A stretch of DNA of 64,000 bases from an uncultured Bacteroidales bacterium (GCA_937892155.1 CALAUG010000022.1:1-64000), one strand, 5' to 3'. Counted from the stretch's first letter, positions 44,267 to 53,484 are shown. Notes: a model not told the origin generated them from the sequence alone. A program made the numbers and translations.

Positions 44267-45631
44267 ATGATAAAAAATCTCACAAAAGGCAATCCGGCCA
44301 AGGTAATTTTTTTGTTCTCGCTCCCGATAATATTGGGGAACGTGTTCCAGCAGATATACAGCATTGTCGATTCGGTTATTGTCGGACGTTTTGTGTGCTA
44401 TCAGGCATTGGCAGGCGTAGGAATTACTGGAGGATTGACGTTTTTTGTTTTTGGTTTTGTCATTGGAATTACCAGTGGCTTGGGAATTAAGACGGCTCAA
44501 TTTTTTGGCGCAAAAGATTTTGAAAATATGCGTCGTTCGTTGGGTACGGGCATCGTTATCAGCATTGTAAGTTCATGCATTATTACATTTTTGGCGTTGA
44601 TAACCATTCATCCAATGCTTCGTTTGATGGATGCTTCTCCCGATATTTATGAGTATTCTTATATCTATTTGAAAATCACTTATATAGGAATCATATCGCA
44701 GTTTGCATACAATTTGGTTGCTTGTATTCTGCGAGCATTGGGCGACAGCAAAACCCCGTTGTATTTCCTTATTTTTTCATCGGTTCTCAATATAATTTTA
44801 GACATTTTGTTTGTGAAAACGTTTGGCTTTGGCGTTGCAGGAGCTGCGTGGGCAACGGTTATTGCACAAATTATTTCGGCAATTTGTTGTTTCATATATG
44901 TGTTTAAACGCTATCCAGAATTGCACCTTGCAAAAAGTGATTTCAATACCAATTGGAAATTTGTGTGGGAGCATTTGAAAATTGGTCTGCCAATGGCTTT
45001 GCAATTCAGTATTACGTCGATAGGTGTGATTTTGCTGTATGCAGCCTTAAATAATTTCCCAACCACGTATATTGCGGGTTACACAACTGCAAATAAAATT
45101 CAGAGTTTGGGCATGCTTGTGCCGATTTCGTTGGGCGTAGGTGTGGCAAATTACGTCGGACAGAATTATGGCGCGCGCAATTTTGTCCGTATGCGTATAG
45201 GGGTGAATTCCGCCGTGATTATGACATTATGTTTTTGTCTGGTAATAAGTTCGTTAATGGCCTTTTTCGCCGATGCGTTGACGTCGTTGTTTATAGATGA
45301 CAAGGTTGTTGCCAATATTTCTGAAATTTATACTGCATCGCGGTGGTACATATATATATCCGCATTGTTTTTCCCGTTTTTGTTTGTGTTGTTTGTGTAT
45401 AGAAATGCCTTGCAAGGCGTAGGAAAAACCTTTTTGCCGTTGATGGCAGGTGTTTTGGAATTGGTTATACGTGCTGTTGCATCGGTAATTTTGCCACCAA
45501 TGTTCGGTTACAACGGAATTTTGCTCGTCGATGTGCTTGCGTGGGTGGGAGCGTGCACATTGCTTACAATCGGCTATATTGTGCAGATGCCGAAAAAAGC
45601 CGATTTCTATAAGGTAAGAAGTAAACATTAA
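44267..45631 (+). CDS. MATE family efflux transporter
   Basis: I use the ATG at 44267 (MIKNLTKGNPAKVIF) rather than an upstream TTG, since a promoter box ends at 44257. The 454-residue protein has about twelve hydrophobic segments in two similar halves; 'LPIILGNVFQQIYSIVDSVIVG' in helix 1 and 'GLPMALQFSITSIGVILL' at the start of the second half are typical MatE repeats. It should export cationic drugs or metabolites using a Na+ or H+ gradient; the substrate is not evident. Confidence 0.93.
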   Translation: MIKNLTKGNPAKVIFLFSLPIILGNVFQQIYSIVDSVIVGRFVCYQALAGVGITGGLTFFVFGFVIGITSGLGIKTAQFFGAKDFENMRRSLGTGIVISIVSSCIITFLALITIHPMLRLMDASPDIYEYSYIYLKITYIGIISQFAYNLVACILRALGDSKTPLYFLIFSSVLNIILDILFVKTFGFGVAGAAWATVIAQIISAICCFIYVFKRYPELHLAKSDFNTNWKFVWEHLKIGLPMALQFSITSIGVILLYAALNNFPTTYIAGYTTANKIQSLGMLVPISLGVGVANYVGQNYGARNFVRMRIGVNSAVIMTLCFCLVISSLMAFFADALTSLFIDDKVVANISEIYTASRWYIYISALFFPFLFVLFVYRNALQGVGKTFLPLMAGVLELVIRAVASVILPPMFGYNGILLVDVLAWVGACTLLTIGYIVQMPKKADFYKVRSKH

Positions 45632-45745
45632 GAATCAAGAAACAAGAATCAGGATTCAAGACTTTGCATTGTTAAAATTTTGAGTCCTTGAGTGTTGATA
45701 AAAGATTATCCCTATGCTTTACGCAAGCATAACGTTTGCTATAAA

Positions 45746-46039
45746 ATGAATAAGAATACTGACATATTCGATATCAATATTAAAGATTATGCCGATTTGC
45801 TAAAAAAGGTAAAACACCGTATTTATCTTGCCCAACAACGCGCAATACTCTCTGCAAATGAAGAAATGTTGCGTATGTATTGGGATATTGGGAATATGCT
45901 ACATTCTCGACAAGAGGAAGCGGGTTGGGGAACAAAGTTTCTTGAAAGGCTTTCCAATGATTTGAAAAATGAATTCCCTGATGTTAAAGGCTTTTCTGTG
46001 CGTAACTGTCAGTTTATGATTCAGTTCTATAAATTCTGA
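45746..46039 (+). pseudogene. Truncated DUF1016 (YhcG) N-terminal fragment
   Basis: From ATG 45746 a 97-residue piece reads as the N-terminal domain of DUF1016/YhcG proteins: 'LAQQRAILSANEEMLRMYWDIG' and 'WGTKFLERLSNDLKNEFP' and 'GFSVRNCQFMIQFY' are family landmarks. It breaks off right there, where the intact family continues for another 200 or more residues including a PDDEXK nuclease domain. Directly after it, in another frame, an HsdS fragment starts. DUF1016 genes often reside in type I restriction loci, so this looks like a deletion remnant of such a locus. Confidence 0.8.
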
Positions 46040-46064
46040 AAGGTATGAAAGACATTTTAAATAT

Positions 46065-46736
46065 TTGAAAACTGAAAAAGTCCCAGTTCCTCCAAAAGAT
46101 ATTCAAAAATCCATCGTTTCTGAATGTGAGCAAATCGACAAAGAATATTCGGACGCACAGAAAAAAATCGAAGAATGTAAGAATGAGATTGAAAATCAGT
46201 TTATTGAATCTCAAAAAAGTGCAAGTGATGTTTATAAACTTTCAAATAAAGATATTTTTGAAGTTTCGATTGGACGAAGGATTCTTTCAACAGAAATAAG
46301 CGAAAATTATGAAATACCAGTTTATAGTGCAAATGTTTTTGAAGAATTTGGAAAAATCAACAAACTTTTGCTCACAGAATTTGAAAGACCTTCTGTAATA
46401 TGGGGAATTGATGGCGATTGGATGGTAAATGTAATTCCAGCCGAACAAAAATTTTACCCAACAGACCATTGTGGCGTTTTGAGAATAAAAGATAAAAAAC
46501 TCGAAGAAAAATATGTTGCTTGGGTTTTGAATAAAGAAGGAAAATCGGCAGGTTTTAGAAGAGAATATCGAGCTTCAATAGACAGAATCGAAGGAATTTC
46601 GATAAAAGTTCCATCTCTCTCCGAGCAGCAAAAAATTGTTGAACAAATCACCGCATTGGAAGAACAAATTGCTGATGCAAAGAAAACGATAGCGGACTGT
46701 CCGCAGAAAAAGGCGGAAGTGTTAAAAAATATTTGA
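46065..46736 (+). pseudogene. hsdS: Type I restriction specificity subunit (HsdS), C-terminal remnant
   Basis: About 223 residues, opening only with a TTG. The sequence begins at the conserved end of the first target-recognition domain ('VPVPPKDIQKSIVSECEQI'), continues through the central coiled coil (about 10-50), one full second recognition domain (about 55-185) and the closing conserved helix ('VPSLSEQQKIVEQITALEEQI'). The frame is open for some 15 codons further upstream but lacks the first half of HsdS. HsdM and HsdR are not in the window. It could be a silent half-site cassette for recombination, or simply decayed. Confidence 0.8.
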
Positions 46737-46750
46737 ATTAACCCATTCAA

Positions 46751-46783
46751 ACAAAGGCGTAACTCAATGAATTACGCCTTTGT
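46751..46783. terminator. Bidirectional terminator hairpin
   Basis: Perfect 12-pair stem ACAAAGGCGTAA / TTACGCCTTTGT with a nine-base loop between the convergent hsdS remnant and the GH2 gene. It can serve both strands. Confidence 0.8.
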
Positions 46784-46824
46784 CTATTGTTTCCTCTTTT
46801 CGTATAAAACCTTTCTTTGCTTTA

Positions 46825-49740
46825 TTATTTCCCAATCTTCAATTCCGTTTTCTCCAATCCTTCTGCTTCGGCGGTGATTTTCAATGGTTTATCGTACGAT
46901 TTTGGCTTTATGATAATTTGTGCATATCCATTGAACAAATTTCTGACAATTTCTGGCGTAGGATAGATTATTTGTACGCATCCTGGTTCACGATTTGGCT
47001 CGTCGTAAATATACGTTTTACGGAATTTTTGTCCTGTAACAACGTATTCATTTTTGCCAGATTTTAAATATTCCAAAGGAATTTGTATTGCATCGAGTTG
47101 ATTGGTTCTTTGAATATTTTCTTGTAATATATGTCCGTTTATGTAGATAGTTTGTTGTTCCACAATACTTTTTGCGAACAATGTTACGGTCATGTTTTTG
47201 TCAAATTTATCAATGTTGAATGAGCCACGAATCACTTTCAACGAATCTTTGTATTCGTCCCAATGTAGATTGTCTGGTTCGGCAGAAAAAGCAGGAATCC
47301 ACGACGAATAATTGTAGCCTTCGGTGGTTTCTTCTCTGTTTTCAAGATTAGGAACGGTACATTCTTTTAAGTCAACAATTTGAGAAACAATGTTTTCCGC
47401 AAAGAAAACTTCTGCCTCGTGGCTCGATGGATCTCCATTACCGACATACACCATATCTACATCGTCATCAACTGTGAATTGTATTTGATTATTTGCCGTA
47501 ATGTCAATTTCATTGTTGTCATTCAATGCAGAAACAGTAATGATAGCAACATCGTTTTCGGTTAAACCATAATCAAGCATTTTTAGTCTTGTCGCCTTGG
47601 CGTTTCCGTTCACAACTGAAATACCATAACTTTTCCCGTCTCCCTCGCCGCACAATCGTTCGCCTTTCTCGTTGTAGCCAACGGCTGAAAGTGTTCCAGG
47701 TACGAATTTCACTTTCCATGTCGCAAAGTCATTTTTCGCAATAGGTTGAATTCCTAAAGATTCTTTATTTACAAACAATTCAACTTGTGGACAATTTGAA
47801 TAGACGATAACATCAACAGAATCAGTTCCTTCGGCATAATCCCAATTTGATGCAATATGAAGAACCACATCTTTGGTCCACCACGATTTCAGATAATAGA
47901 AATTGTCTTTTTCAAATCCGCACAAGTCGGTAATTCCAAATTGAGAAACAACTGCTGGATAACCGTATGGCGTTGGTTCGCCACGATAGTCAAGTCCTGT
48001 CCAATAAAATAGTCCGGAAGCCCACGGACGTTCGTTGTAGAATTGCCAACCGCCGCGCATACCTTCGTCGTACAAATTTGTGGCTGCAAGCATACAAAGT
48101 GTGTCGTTTGTTGTGTAAACACCGCGGGTGCGGATAGTATTACTTTCTTCAGTTCCAATCAGTGGATGATCGGGATATTTTGCGTGAAAACCATCTACGT
48201 CGCCGTGGTCGATGTAGTTGATGCCACAAACTTCCGTTGTTTTTCCAATGCCATTTTCCCAACCTCCGCTTGCTGCTATGGTGAATGCTCGGGAAGAATC
48301 AAGTAAATGAGCATATTGTTCCATATTTTGCGCAATTCGCGCTCCTTTTTCATTCCCTTCGATTGCCCATTCTTCGTTGCCCAACGACCAAATAAACACA
48401 CTCGGATGATTTCTGTCGCGCAGAATCAGTTGCTCAATATTCTTTTTGTGTTCTTGGTTAATTCCCATCAAACGAAGTTCGTCCATAACCAAAACTCCAA
48501 GTCTATCGCAAGTATTCAAAAAATCTGGCGCTGGCGGATTGTGAGAAGTTCTAATAGCATTACAACCCATATCCATCATTTTTCGTACACGATAATTTTG
48601 TAAATCGGGAGTGATTGCAACGCCCACGCCTGCATGGTCTTGGTGTAAACAAACGCCACGCACTTTTATTGATTTTCCATTTATAAACAAACCATTGTCG
48701 GCATCAAAAGCAACCGTACGAATACCAAAATTTGTTTGATATGTATCTACAACTTTTTCAGTTTCTGTATTATACACACACACGTCGCTTCTGTACAAAT
48801 AAGGAAAACCTTCATCCCAAACGTTCCATAGTAACGGATTTGAAATAGAATAATGTAGTACAACTTCGGTGGAACTATGCGGAGCAAGATGAATTTTCTT
48901 TGATTGTTTTTCTATCTGACAATCAGAGCCAAATGCAATGCTGTCGGTGTTTTTGTAAGTTTCATCAGGATTGATAATTTTTTCAATAACAACAAAAGTT
49001 GCAGGTTCATTTGATTCGTTCACAATTTTTGTCCGCGATGTTATTTCCGCTTTTGAATCAGAGAGTTTGTCAGTAGTTATGAACGTACCATAACGAGCGA
49101 CGTGCAATGGATTTGTTTTAATCAAATTCACATTTCTGTAGATTCCAGCACCTTCGTAAAACCAACCTTCTTCAAATGACGCATCGGCACGGACTGCAAT
49201 GACATTTTCGCCACCATAATTGAGATATTCGGTCAAATCGTATGAAAAACCAGTGTAACCACTTGGCTCGTTTCCTAAATAAAATCCGTTGCACCAAACT
49301 TTTGAATCACGAAAAACACCTTCAAATTCAATAGAAATTTTTTTGCCGAAATCAGCGGAATCAATAAAAAAAGTCTTTCTATACCAACCAACACTATTTT
49401 CCGGATAATTTCTACCAATAGTTTTGGAACCATGACTCACACTTCCATTTTCAGAAAACGGCAATTCCACGCACCAATCGTGAGGAACGGAAACAGTTCT
49501 CCACATTCTGTCGTCAAAATCCTTTGTGGCAGGACCGTCACCAAAACCAGCTTTAGTTACATACGAGAAATAAGATGTTCCGTTGTTAAAATCCTTTTCT
49601 CTGTCGTATGCATGGCCGATTGCAAATTTCCAATCGGTGTTGAATGATTGCACTGAACGGTCGGATGTGTTGCATTCCTGAATTTTTGTTGAACAAGAAA
49701 ACAAAGTGAAAGCAGAAAGAATGAAAATAAGTTTTTTCAT
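46825..49740 (-). CDS. Beta-galactosidase, glycoside hydrolase family 2, lipoprotein
   Basis: Start taken at ATG 49738-49740 (MKKLIFILSAF), giving a lipoprotein signal with lipobox LFSC; 971 residues. GH2 order is seen: sugar-binding N-terminal domain ('VGWYRKTFF', 'GVFRDSKVWCNGFYLG'), Ig-like domain, TIM barrel with acid/base Glu in 'FIWSLGNEEW' and the nucleophile Glu in 'LIGTEESN', then a DUF4982-like domain ('VDVIVYSNCPQVELFVNKESLG') and a C-terminal beta region. It should remove terminal beta-galactose (or a related residue) in the periplasm or on the surface. Promoter box TATCTTTG at 49782-49789. Confidence 0.93.
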   Translation of the reverse strand: MKKLIFILSAFTLFSCSTKIQECNTSDRSVQSFNTDWKFAIGHAYDREKDFNNGTSYFSYVTKAGFGDGPATKDFDDRMWRTVSVPHDWCVELPFSENGSVSHGSKTIGRNYPENSVGWYRKTFFIDSADFGKKISIEFEGVFRDSKVWCNGFYLGNEPSGYTGFSYDLTEYLNYGGENVIAVRADASFEEGWFYEGAGIYRNVNLIKTNPLHVARYGTFITTDKLSDSKAEITSRTKIVNESNEPATFVVIEKIINPDETYKNTDSIAFGSDCQIEKQSKKIHLAPHSSTEVVLHYSISNPLLWNVWDEGFPYLYRSDVCVYNTETEKVVDTYQTNFGIRTVAFDADNGLFINGKSIKVRGVCLHQDHAGVGVAITPDLQNYRVRKMMDMGCNAIRTSHNPPAPDFLNTCDRLGVLVMDELRLMGINQEHKKNIEQLILRDRNHPSVFIWSLGNEEWAIEGNEKGARIAQNMEQYAHLLDSSRAFTIAASGGWENGIGKTTEVCGINYIDHGDVDGFHAKYPDHPLIGTEESNTIRTRGVYTTNDTLCMLAATNLYDEGMRGGWQFYNERPWASGLFYWTGLDYRGEPTPYGYPAVVSQFGITDLCGFEKDNFYYLKSWWTKDVVLHIASNWDYAEGTDSVDVIVYSNCPQVELFVNKESLGIQPIAKNDFATWKVKFVPGTLSAVGYNEKGERLCGEGDGKSYGISVVNGNAKATRLKMLDYGLTENDVAIITVSALNDNNEIDITANNQIQFTVDDDVDMVYVGNGDPSSHEAEVFFAENIVSQIVDLKECTVPNLENREETTEGYNYSSWIPAFSAEPDNLHWDEYKDSLKVIRGSFNIDKFDKNMTVTLFAKSIVEQQTIYINGHILQENIQRTNQLDAIQIPLEYLKSGKNEYVVTGQKFRKTYIYDEPNREPGCVQIIYPTPEIVRNLFNGYAQIIIKPKSYDKPLKITAEAEGLEKTELKIGK

Positions 49741-49781
49741 ACAAAATTCATGTTTTGAAACGGTAATACTCTTTACGTTTT

Positions 49782-49789
49782 CAAAGATA
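49782..49789 (-). promoter_or_regulatory. -7 box (TATCTTTG) of the GH2 gene
   Basis: Minus-strand TATCTTTG 41 bases before the GH2 ATG. Confidence 0.5.
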
Positions 49790-49822
49790 ATGAAATGTTG
49801 TAAAAATGACACTAAGTAACTG

Positions 49823-50209
49823 TTATAGATATCCAAATTCCTCCAAATCGCGTCGCTCTTTTTTCGTTGGACGTCCACTACCTTTGTCTCTGCGGACGGT
49901 AAAAATCATTTTTACGTCTTCCAATTTTTGAAGTTCCGATTGAGGAGTAATATCCTTTACAAAATCAACAACGACTTTGGCAGATTCTCGTTGTGCCAAT
50001 AAACCTAATACTTCGTATGAACGTACGATAGGAGGGCGTTTAACTTTAACAATGTCGCCGATTTTTAGTGTGTGTGAAGGTTTTACATACACATTACCTA
50101 TGGAGATTTGGTTGTTTTGGCAGGCTTTTGATGCAAGACTGCGTGTTTTATATAACCGAACGGCCCAAAGCCATTTGTCGATGCGTATATTATCTTCGGT
50201 TTTGGGCAT
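49823..50209 (-). CDS. S4-domain RNA-binding protein, Hsp15/HslR-like
   Basis: A 128-residue basic protein with the S4 RNA-binding motif at the N-terminus: 'IRIDKWLWAVRLYKTRSLASKAC' and 'VYVKPSHTLKIGDIVKV', and a Lys/Arg-rich tail with 'RPTKKERRDLEEF'. HslR binds stalled 50S subunits carrying peptidyl-tRNA and helps recycle them. The ATG shares a base with the hisH stop (TAATG), so translation is coupled. Confidence 0.92.
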   Translation of the reverse strand: MPKTEDNIRIDKWLWAVRLYKTRSLASKACQNNQISIGNVYVKPSHTLKIGDIVKVKRPPIVRSYEVLGLLAQRESAKVVVDFVKDITPQSELQKLEDVKMIFTVRRDKGSGRPTKKERRDLEEFGYL

Positions 50210-50799
50210 TATAAGTCAATGAAGTTTTTTAGGATTTGCGCACCTACAAGACCGCTTTTTTCTGGGTGAAACTGAAATGCAAAAAAGTTGTCTTTCTCAA
50301 TTCCTGCGCTAAAATCAAGAACATAATTACATGTAGCAGTGCTGTGCTCGTTCATTTCTGCGTAATAACTGTGCACGAAATACACATAACTCTCAGGATT
50401 GATGTTTCTAAGCAATGTTCCTTTAAAGTCTTTTATTGTGTTCCAGCCCATGTGTGGAATTTTTTCAGAACCAGAAGGAAATCGTTTCACATTAACATCA
50501 AAAATTCCCAAGCAATCAACATCGCCTTCTTCGGAGTGCTTACACATCAGTTGCATACCGAAACAAATTCCCAAAAATGGTTGTTTGAGCGATACGAGCA
50601 CTTCGTCAAGGTGACGTTCACGAAGATATGGCATGGCTGTTCCTGCATCGCCTACGCCGGGGAAAATAATTTTGTCGGCTTTATACAAAATTTCCGGATC
50701 ATTGGTGATGATTGGCTCAATGCCAAGACGATTGAGTGCGTAACTGACTGATTGAATGTTACCTGCGTTATATTTTACAATTGCTACTTGCATGTTCAT
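50209..50799 (-). CDS. hisH: Imidazole glycerol phosphate synthase subunit HisH
   Basis: A 196-residue class I glutamine amidotransferase. The nucleophile Cys is in 'FLGICFGMQLM' (about 78-88) and the His/Glu of the triad in 'FQFHPEKSG' near the end; 'VIFPGVGDAGTAMPYL'-type segments are family landmarks. It feeds ammonia to HisF in histidine synthesis. No hisF or other his gene is visible; instead the gene is followed by the Hsp15 gene with a TAATG overlap. ATG 50797-50799 is used, although an in-frame ATG two codons later (50793) is also possible. Promoter box at 50811. Confidence 0.93.
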   Translation of the reverse strand: MNMQVAIVKYNAGNIQSVSYALNRLGIEPIITNDPEILYKADKIIFPGVGDAGTAMPYLRERHLDEVLVSLKQPFLGICFGMQLMCKHSEEGDVDCLGIFDVNVKRFPSGSEKIPHMGWNTIKDFKGTLLRNINPESYVYFVHSYYAEMNEHSTATCNYVLDFSAGIEKDNFFAFQFHPEKSGLVGAQILKNFIDL

Positions 50800-50810
50800 A
50801 TATATTATCG

Positions 50811-50818
50811 CAAAATTA
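50811..50818 (-). promoter_or_regulatory. -7 box (TAATTTTG) of hisH
   Basis: Minus-strand TAATTTTG lies only 11 bases upstream of the hisH ATG, giving a very short leader. Confidence 0.5.
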
Positions 50819-50873
50819 CAAACATTTGTTTAATTCTTCCTTGCGAATGTATTTTGACCGAAGTCTAAAAATG

Positions 50874-50948
50874 TCGGGGCAACTGGATTCGAACCAGCGA
50901 CCTCACGCCCCCCAGACGTGCACTCATACCGGACTGAGCTATACCCCG
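50874..50948 (-). tRNA. tRNA-Pro (anticodon GGG)
   Basis: Read on the minus strand: acceptor CGGGGTA pairs with TGCCCCG; D arm GCTC; anticodon stem CACGT/GCGTG around the loop CTGGGGG, giving anticodon GGG; T arm with GGTTCGAAT. Length 75. The discriminator is A, and CCA is not encoded (the next bases do not match), so the end must be added by the CCA enzyme. Confidence 0.95.
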
Positions 50949-50958
50949 AAAAATAATA

Positions 50959-51219
50959 TTAAAAATTTGTGTCTAATGATGTGTACTCTGCATCGCAGTC
51001 TGCTTTAACAGAATCAATAATTTCGTAACGTAATTGTACGCTGCTGTCTTCTAATGCTTTTAATTTACCATATACGCAATCACAATACGAAACAGTTTGG
51101 TCTCCATAAAAAACTTGTATGTCTTTGTCTTTTAAACACTTGTTTTTTATTTTCTCTGCCGATGGAGTACAAGCCGATATTAAAGCTAAAATTGATGCTA
51201 TAAATGCTATTTTCTTCAT
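50959..51219 (-). CDS. Small lipoprotein with four cysteines after the lipobox
   Basis: An 86-residue lipoprotein: lipobox LISAC (Cys at about 17), then a cysteine-containing mature part with 'KNKCLKDKD' and 'SYCDCVYGKL' plus a late 'ADCDAEY', which could make two disulfides. No known family recognised. The leader region upstream has a weak TACCTTCG box. It lies ten bases upstream of the tRNA-Pro 5' end on the same strand, so it may be cotranscribed with it. Confidence 0.65.
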   Translation of the reverse strand: MKKIAFIASILALISACTPSAEKIKNKCLKDKDIQVFYGDQTVSYCDCVYGKLKALEDSSVQLRYEIIDSVKADCDAEYTSLDTNF

Positions 51220-51309
51220 TGAAACCTAATTTTTGCGAAGGTAACAACTATTGTAATAACTTGTTAAATAAATTCAAATTCTTTTCCGAAATAACTCCAC
51301 GAATCGGCC

Positions 51310-51317
51310 TATTTTTG
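51310..51317 (+). promoter_or_regulatory. -7 box (TATTTTTG) of trxB
   Basis: TATTTTTG matches TAnnTTTG and ends 19 bases before the trxB ATG. Confidence 0.55.
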
Positions 51318-51336
51318 TCGTATAAAACATTGTAAT

Positions 51337-52275
51337 ATGGAAAATCAAGAAATAGAAAAAGTTAATTGCCTTATTATTGGTAGTGGACCAGCAGGCTATA
51401 CGGCAGCAATTTATGCTTCACGAGCAAATTTAAATCCTGTGTTGTACGAAGGAATGCAAACGGGTGGACAATTAACCACGACGAGTGAAGTTGAAAATTT
51501 TCCTGGTTATCCAGATGGTGTTTCTGGTAGCGACATGATGGAGGACATCCGTAAACAAGCTTTAAAATTTGGCGCCGATATCCGCGAAGGAAATGTTACC
51601 GCTGTTGATTTATCAGATACGAAAAAAATTGTTACAATAGATTCTAAAAAAACAATAGAAGCAAATGCTGTCATTATTGCCACAGGTGCTTCTGCACGAT
51701 ATTTAGGTCTGGAAAGCGAACGAAACTTCCGTGGAATGGGCGTCTCGGCATGTGCTGTATGCGACGGATTTTTCTATCGTAAACAGACTGTTGCAGTTAT
51801 TGGTGGTGGCGATACTGCTGTAGGTGACGCATTGTATTTGGCAGGAATCGCTTCAAAAGTATATTTGATTGTCCGCAAAAATTATCTTCGTGCTTCAAAA
51901 GTTCTTCAGGAACGTGTGGCAAATACGCCAAATATTGAAATTCTTTTTGAACACGTCACCAAAGAAGTCTTGGGAGACGATAGTGGCGTAACGGGACTTC
52001 GACTTGAAAAACAGGGTAGTGAGGAAGTAAAAATAGATGTTACGGGAATGTTTTTGGCAATTGGTCATAAACCAAATACCGAAATATTCAAAGGTCAAAT
52101 TACTTTAGATGAAAATGGTTATATCGTAACAGAAGGAAAGGGCGCACAAACAAATATTAAAGGCGTGTTCGCATGTGGTGACGTCCAGGATCCAACATAT
52201 CGTCAGGCAATTACGGCTGCTGCTTCAGGATGTAAGGCTGCTCTTGATTGTGAACGATATTTACAGTTGAAATAA
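51337..52275 (+). CDS. trxB: Thioredoxin reductase
   Basis: A 312-residue low-molecular-weight thioredoxin reductase. The FAD motif 'GSGPAGYTAAIYASRANL' lies at about 14-31, the redox-active disulfide in 'ACAVCDGFFYR' (CxxC, about 138-141), the NADPH motif 'VIGGGDTAVGDA' at about 153-164 and the closing FAD loop 'GVFACGDVQDPTYRQAITAA' near the end. It reduces thioredoxin with NADPH in the cytoplasm. Single gene with its own promoter. Confidence 0.98.
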   Translation: MENQEIEKVNCLIIGSGPAGYTAAIYASRANLNPVLYEGMQTGGQLTTTSEVENFPGYPDGVSGSDMMEDIRKQALKFGADIREGNVTAVDLSDTKKIVTIDSKKTIEANAVIIATGASARYLGLESERNFRGMGVSACAVCDGFFYRKQTVAVIGGGDTAVGDALYLAGIASKVYLIVRKNYLRASKVLQERVANTPNIEILFEHVTKEVLGDDSGVTGLRLEKQGSEEVKIDVTGMFLAIGHKPNTEIFKGQITLDENGYIVTEGKGAQTNIKGVFACGDVQDPTYRQAITAAASGCKAALDCERYLQLK

Positions 52276-52297
52276 TTGGTTCAAAGGAAATGAACGT

Positions 52298-52326
52298 AAC
52301 CGACGGTGTTTAATGAATTGTCGGTT
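52298..52326 (+). terminator. Possible terminator after trxB
   Basis: Seven-pair stem AACCGAC / GTCGGTT with a 15-base loop, 22 bases after the trxB stop, but without a T-run. A second small stem (GTCAG/CTGAC) follows at about 52334-52348. Confidence 0.4.
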
Positions 52327-52373
52327 TCCAGAAGTCAGAAAAACTGACAACTGAAAACTGACAATAGATTCAT

Positions 52374-53363
52374 CTAGAATACTTCTGAATTAGCTTTCAT
52401 AAATGCTATAACTTCATCAACTTGGCAGAAAGACAAAGCTGTGAATGTGTCTGCTGCTCCGTAATAAATACAGATGCGTCCTGTTGCTGCGTCATATAAA
52501 TTAGCGCATGGGAAAACAACGTTTGGTACAAATCCACGAGTTTCGTAATCAACTTCTGGTGTTAACAAATAATCGCGTGTTCTGTACAATACTTTTGAAG
52601 GCTCGTTGATGTCCAACAAAACGGCACCATAACTATAAACATAGCCATTGCATGTACTAGAAACACCGTGATAGAACAAAAGCCAACCTTCTGTCGTTTC
52701 AATTGGAACAGGTCCTGCACCAACTTTCATACCTTGCCACCAGCCTTGTCCGCCGTTTGTCATAACAAGTTTATGATGTCCCCAATGTTCCATATCGGGA
52801 CTTTCGCTGATGTAAATGTTTCCGAAAGGAGTGTGGCCGGTGTCGCTTGGACGGCTCAACAACATATATTTACCATTGATTTTTCGAGGAAATAATACAC
52901 CATTACGATTGTAAGGCATTAAAGGATTGGGCATACGATAGAATGTCTTGAAATCTTTTGTGTAACCCAAACCAATAGATGGACCTTTCATATCGTCGCA
53001 CCACGTAACGAAATATTTATCGTCAATTTTCACAACACGTGGGTCATACGCATAGCTTGTTGGATTTGGTGTTCCGTCTTCGTTCACCCATTGAATAGGT
53101 TCTGGATTTAATTCAATGTTGATACCATCTTTGCTGAAACCAGCGAATAATGTTGCACGGCCGTTGCGTTGGTCGCCACGGAAAACTCCAGCAAATGCGC
53201 CGTTGAAAGGCACAACTGCACTATTGTAAACACGCGCAGCAGTTGGAATTGGATTCCAGTTGATGATAGGATTCTTGCTGTAACGCCACAAGATGTCTTT
53301 GCATCCAGCAGGTTTTTCTTCCCAAGGAATGTTTGGAAGATTGTTACCGATTATTTTTGCCAT
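52374..53363 (-). CDS. Glycoside phosphorylase, GH130 (GH130_2-like mannosyl phosphorylase)
   Basis: A 329-residue five-bladed propeller enzyme, no signal peptide, so cytoplasmic. Family landmarks are 'IPWEEKPAGCKDILWR', 'NSAVVPFNGAFAGVFRG', the catalytic Asp in 'YDPRVVKIDD', 'RNGVLFPRKINGKY', 'LLSRPSDTGHTPFG' and 'VPNVVFPCANLYD'. GH130_2 enzymes phosphorolyse beta-1,4-mannosyl linkages (mannan oligosaccharides or mannosyl-N-acetylglucosamine) to mannose-1-phosphate. It lies 5' to 3' downstream of two GH5 enzymes and a sugar symporter, which points to beta-mannan. Promoter box TATCTTTG at 53401-53408. Confidence 0.93.
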   Translation of the reverse strand: MAKIIGNNLPNIPWEEKPAGCKDILWRYSKNPIINWNPIPTAARVYNSAVVPFNGAFAGVFRGDQRNGRATLFAGFSKDGINIELNPEPIQWVNEDGTPNPTSYAYDPRVVKIDDKYFVTWCDDMKGPSIGLGYTKDFKTFYRMPNPLMPYNRNGVLFPRKINGKYMLLSRPSDTGHTPFGNIYISESPDMEHWGHHKLVMTNGGQGWWQGMKVGAGPVPIETTEGWLLFYHGVSSTCNGYVYSYGAVLLDINEPSKVLYRTRDYLLTPEVDYETRGFVPNVVFPCANLYDAATGRICIYYGAADTFTALSFCQVDEVIAFMKANSEVF

Positions 53364-53400
53364 AAAAAAACAGTTAAATTTTTTTGTTTCGTAATATGGA

Positions 53401-53450
53401 CAAAGATAACAAAATAGTGATTAGAGTTTAGAGTTTGGCGATAAATAAAA
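53401..53450 (-). repeat. Promoter-containing direct repeat, copy A
   Basis: 50-base segment containing the minus-strand promoter box TATCTTTG (53401-53408). It matches copy B (54398-54440) across the whole length except for a 7-base tandem (ATTAGAG) present only here. Copy A serves the GH130 gene. Direct repeats on either side of the RhuM-like gene point to a duplication or insertion of that gene with its promoter. Confidence 0.8.
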
Positions 53451-53484
53451 GAGCATAATTAATTGAATTGCTAAATTTCAATAA

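Noticed and set aside
46065..46736. Intact HsdS gene
   Set aside because: The first recognition domain and start codon are missing and the sequence begins inside a conserved segment.
50781..51008. 75-codon plus-strand open frame
   Set aside because: It covers the tRNA-Pro gene; this kind of frame is a known artefact of tRNA genes.
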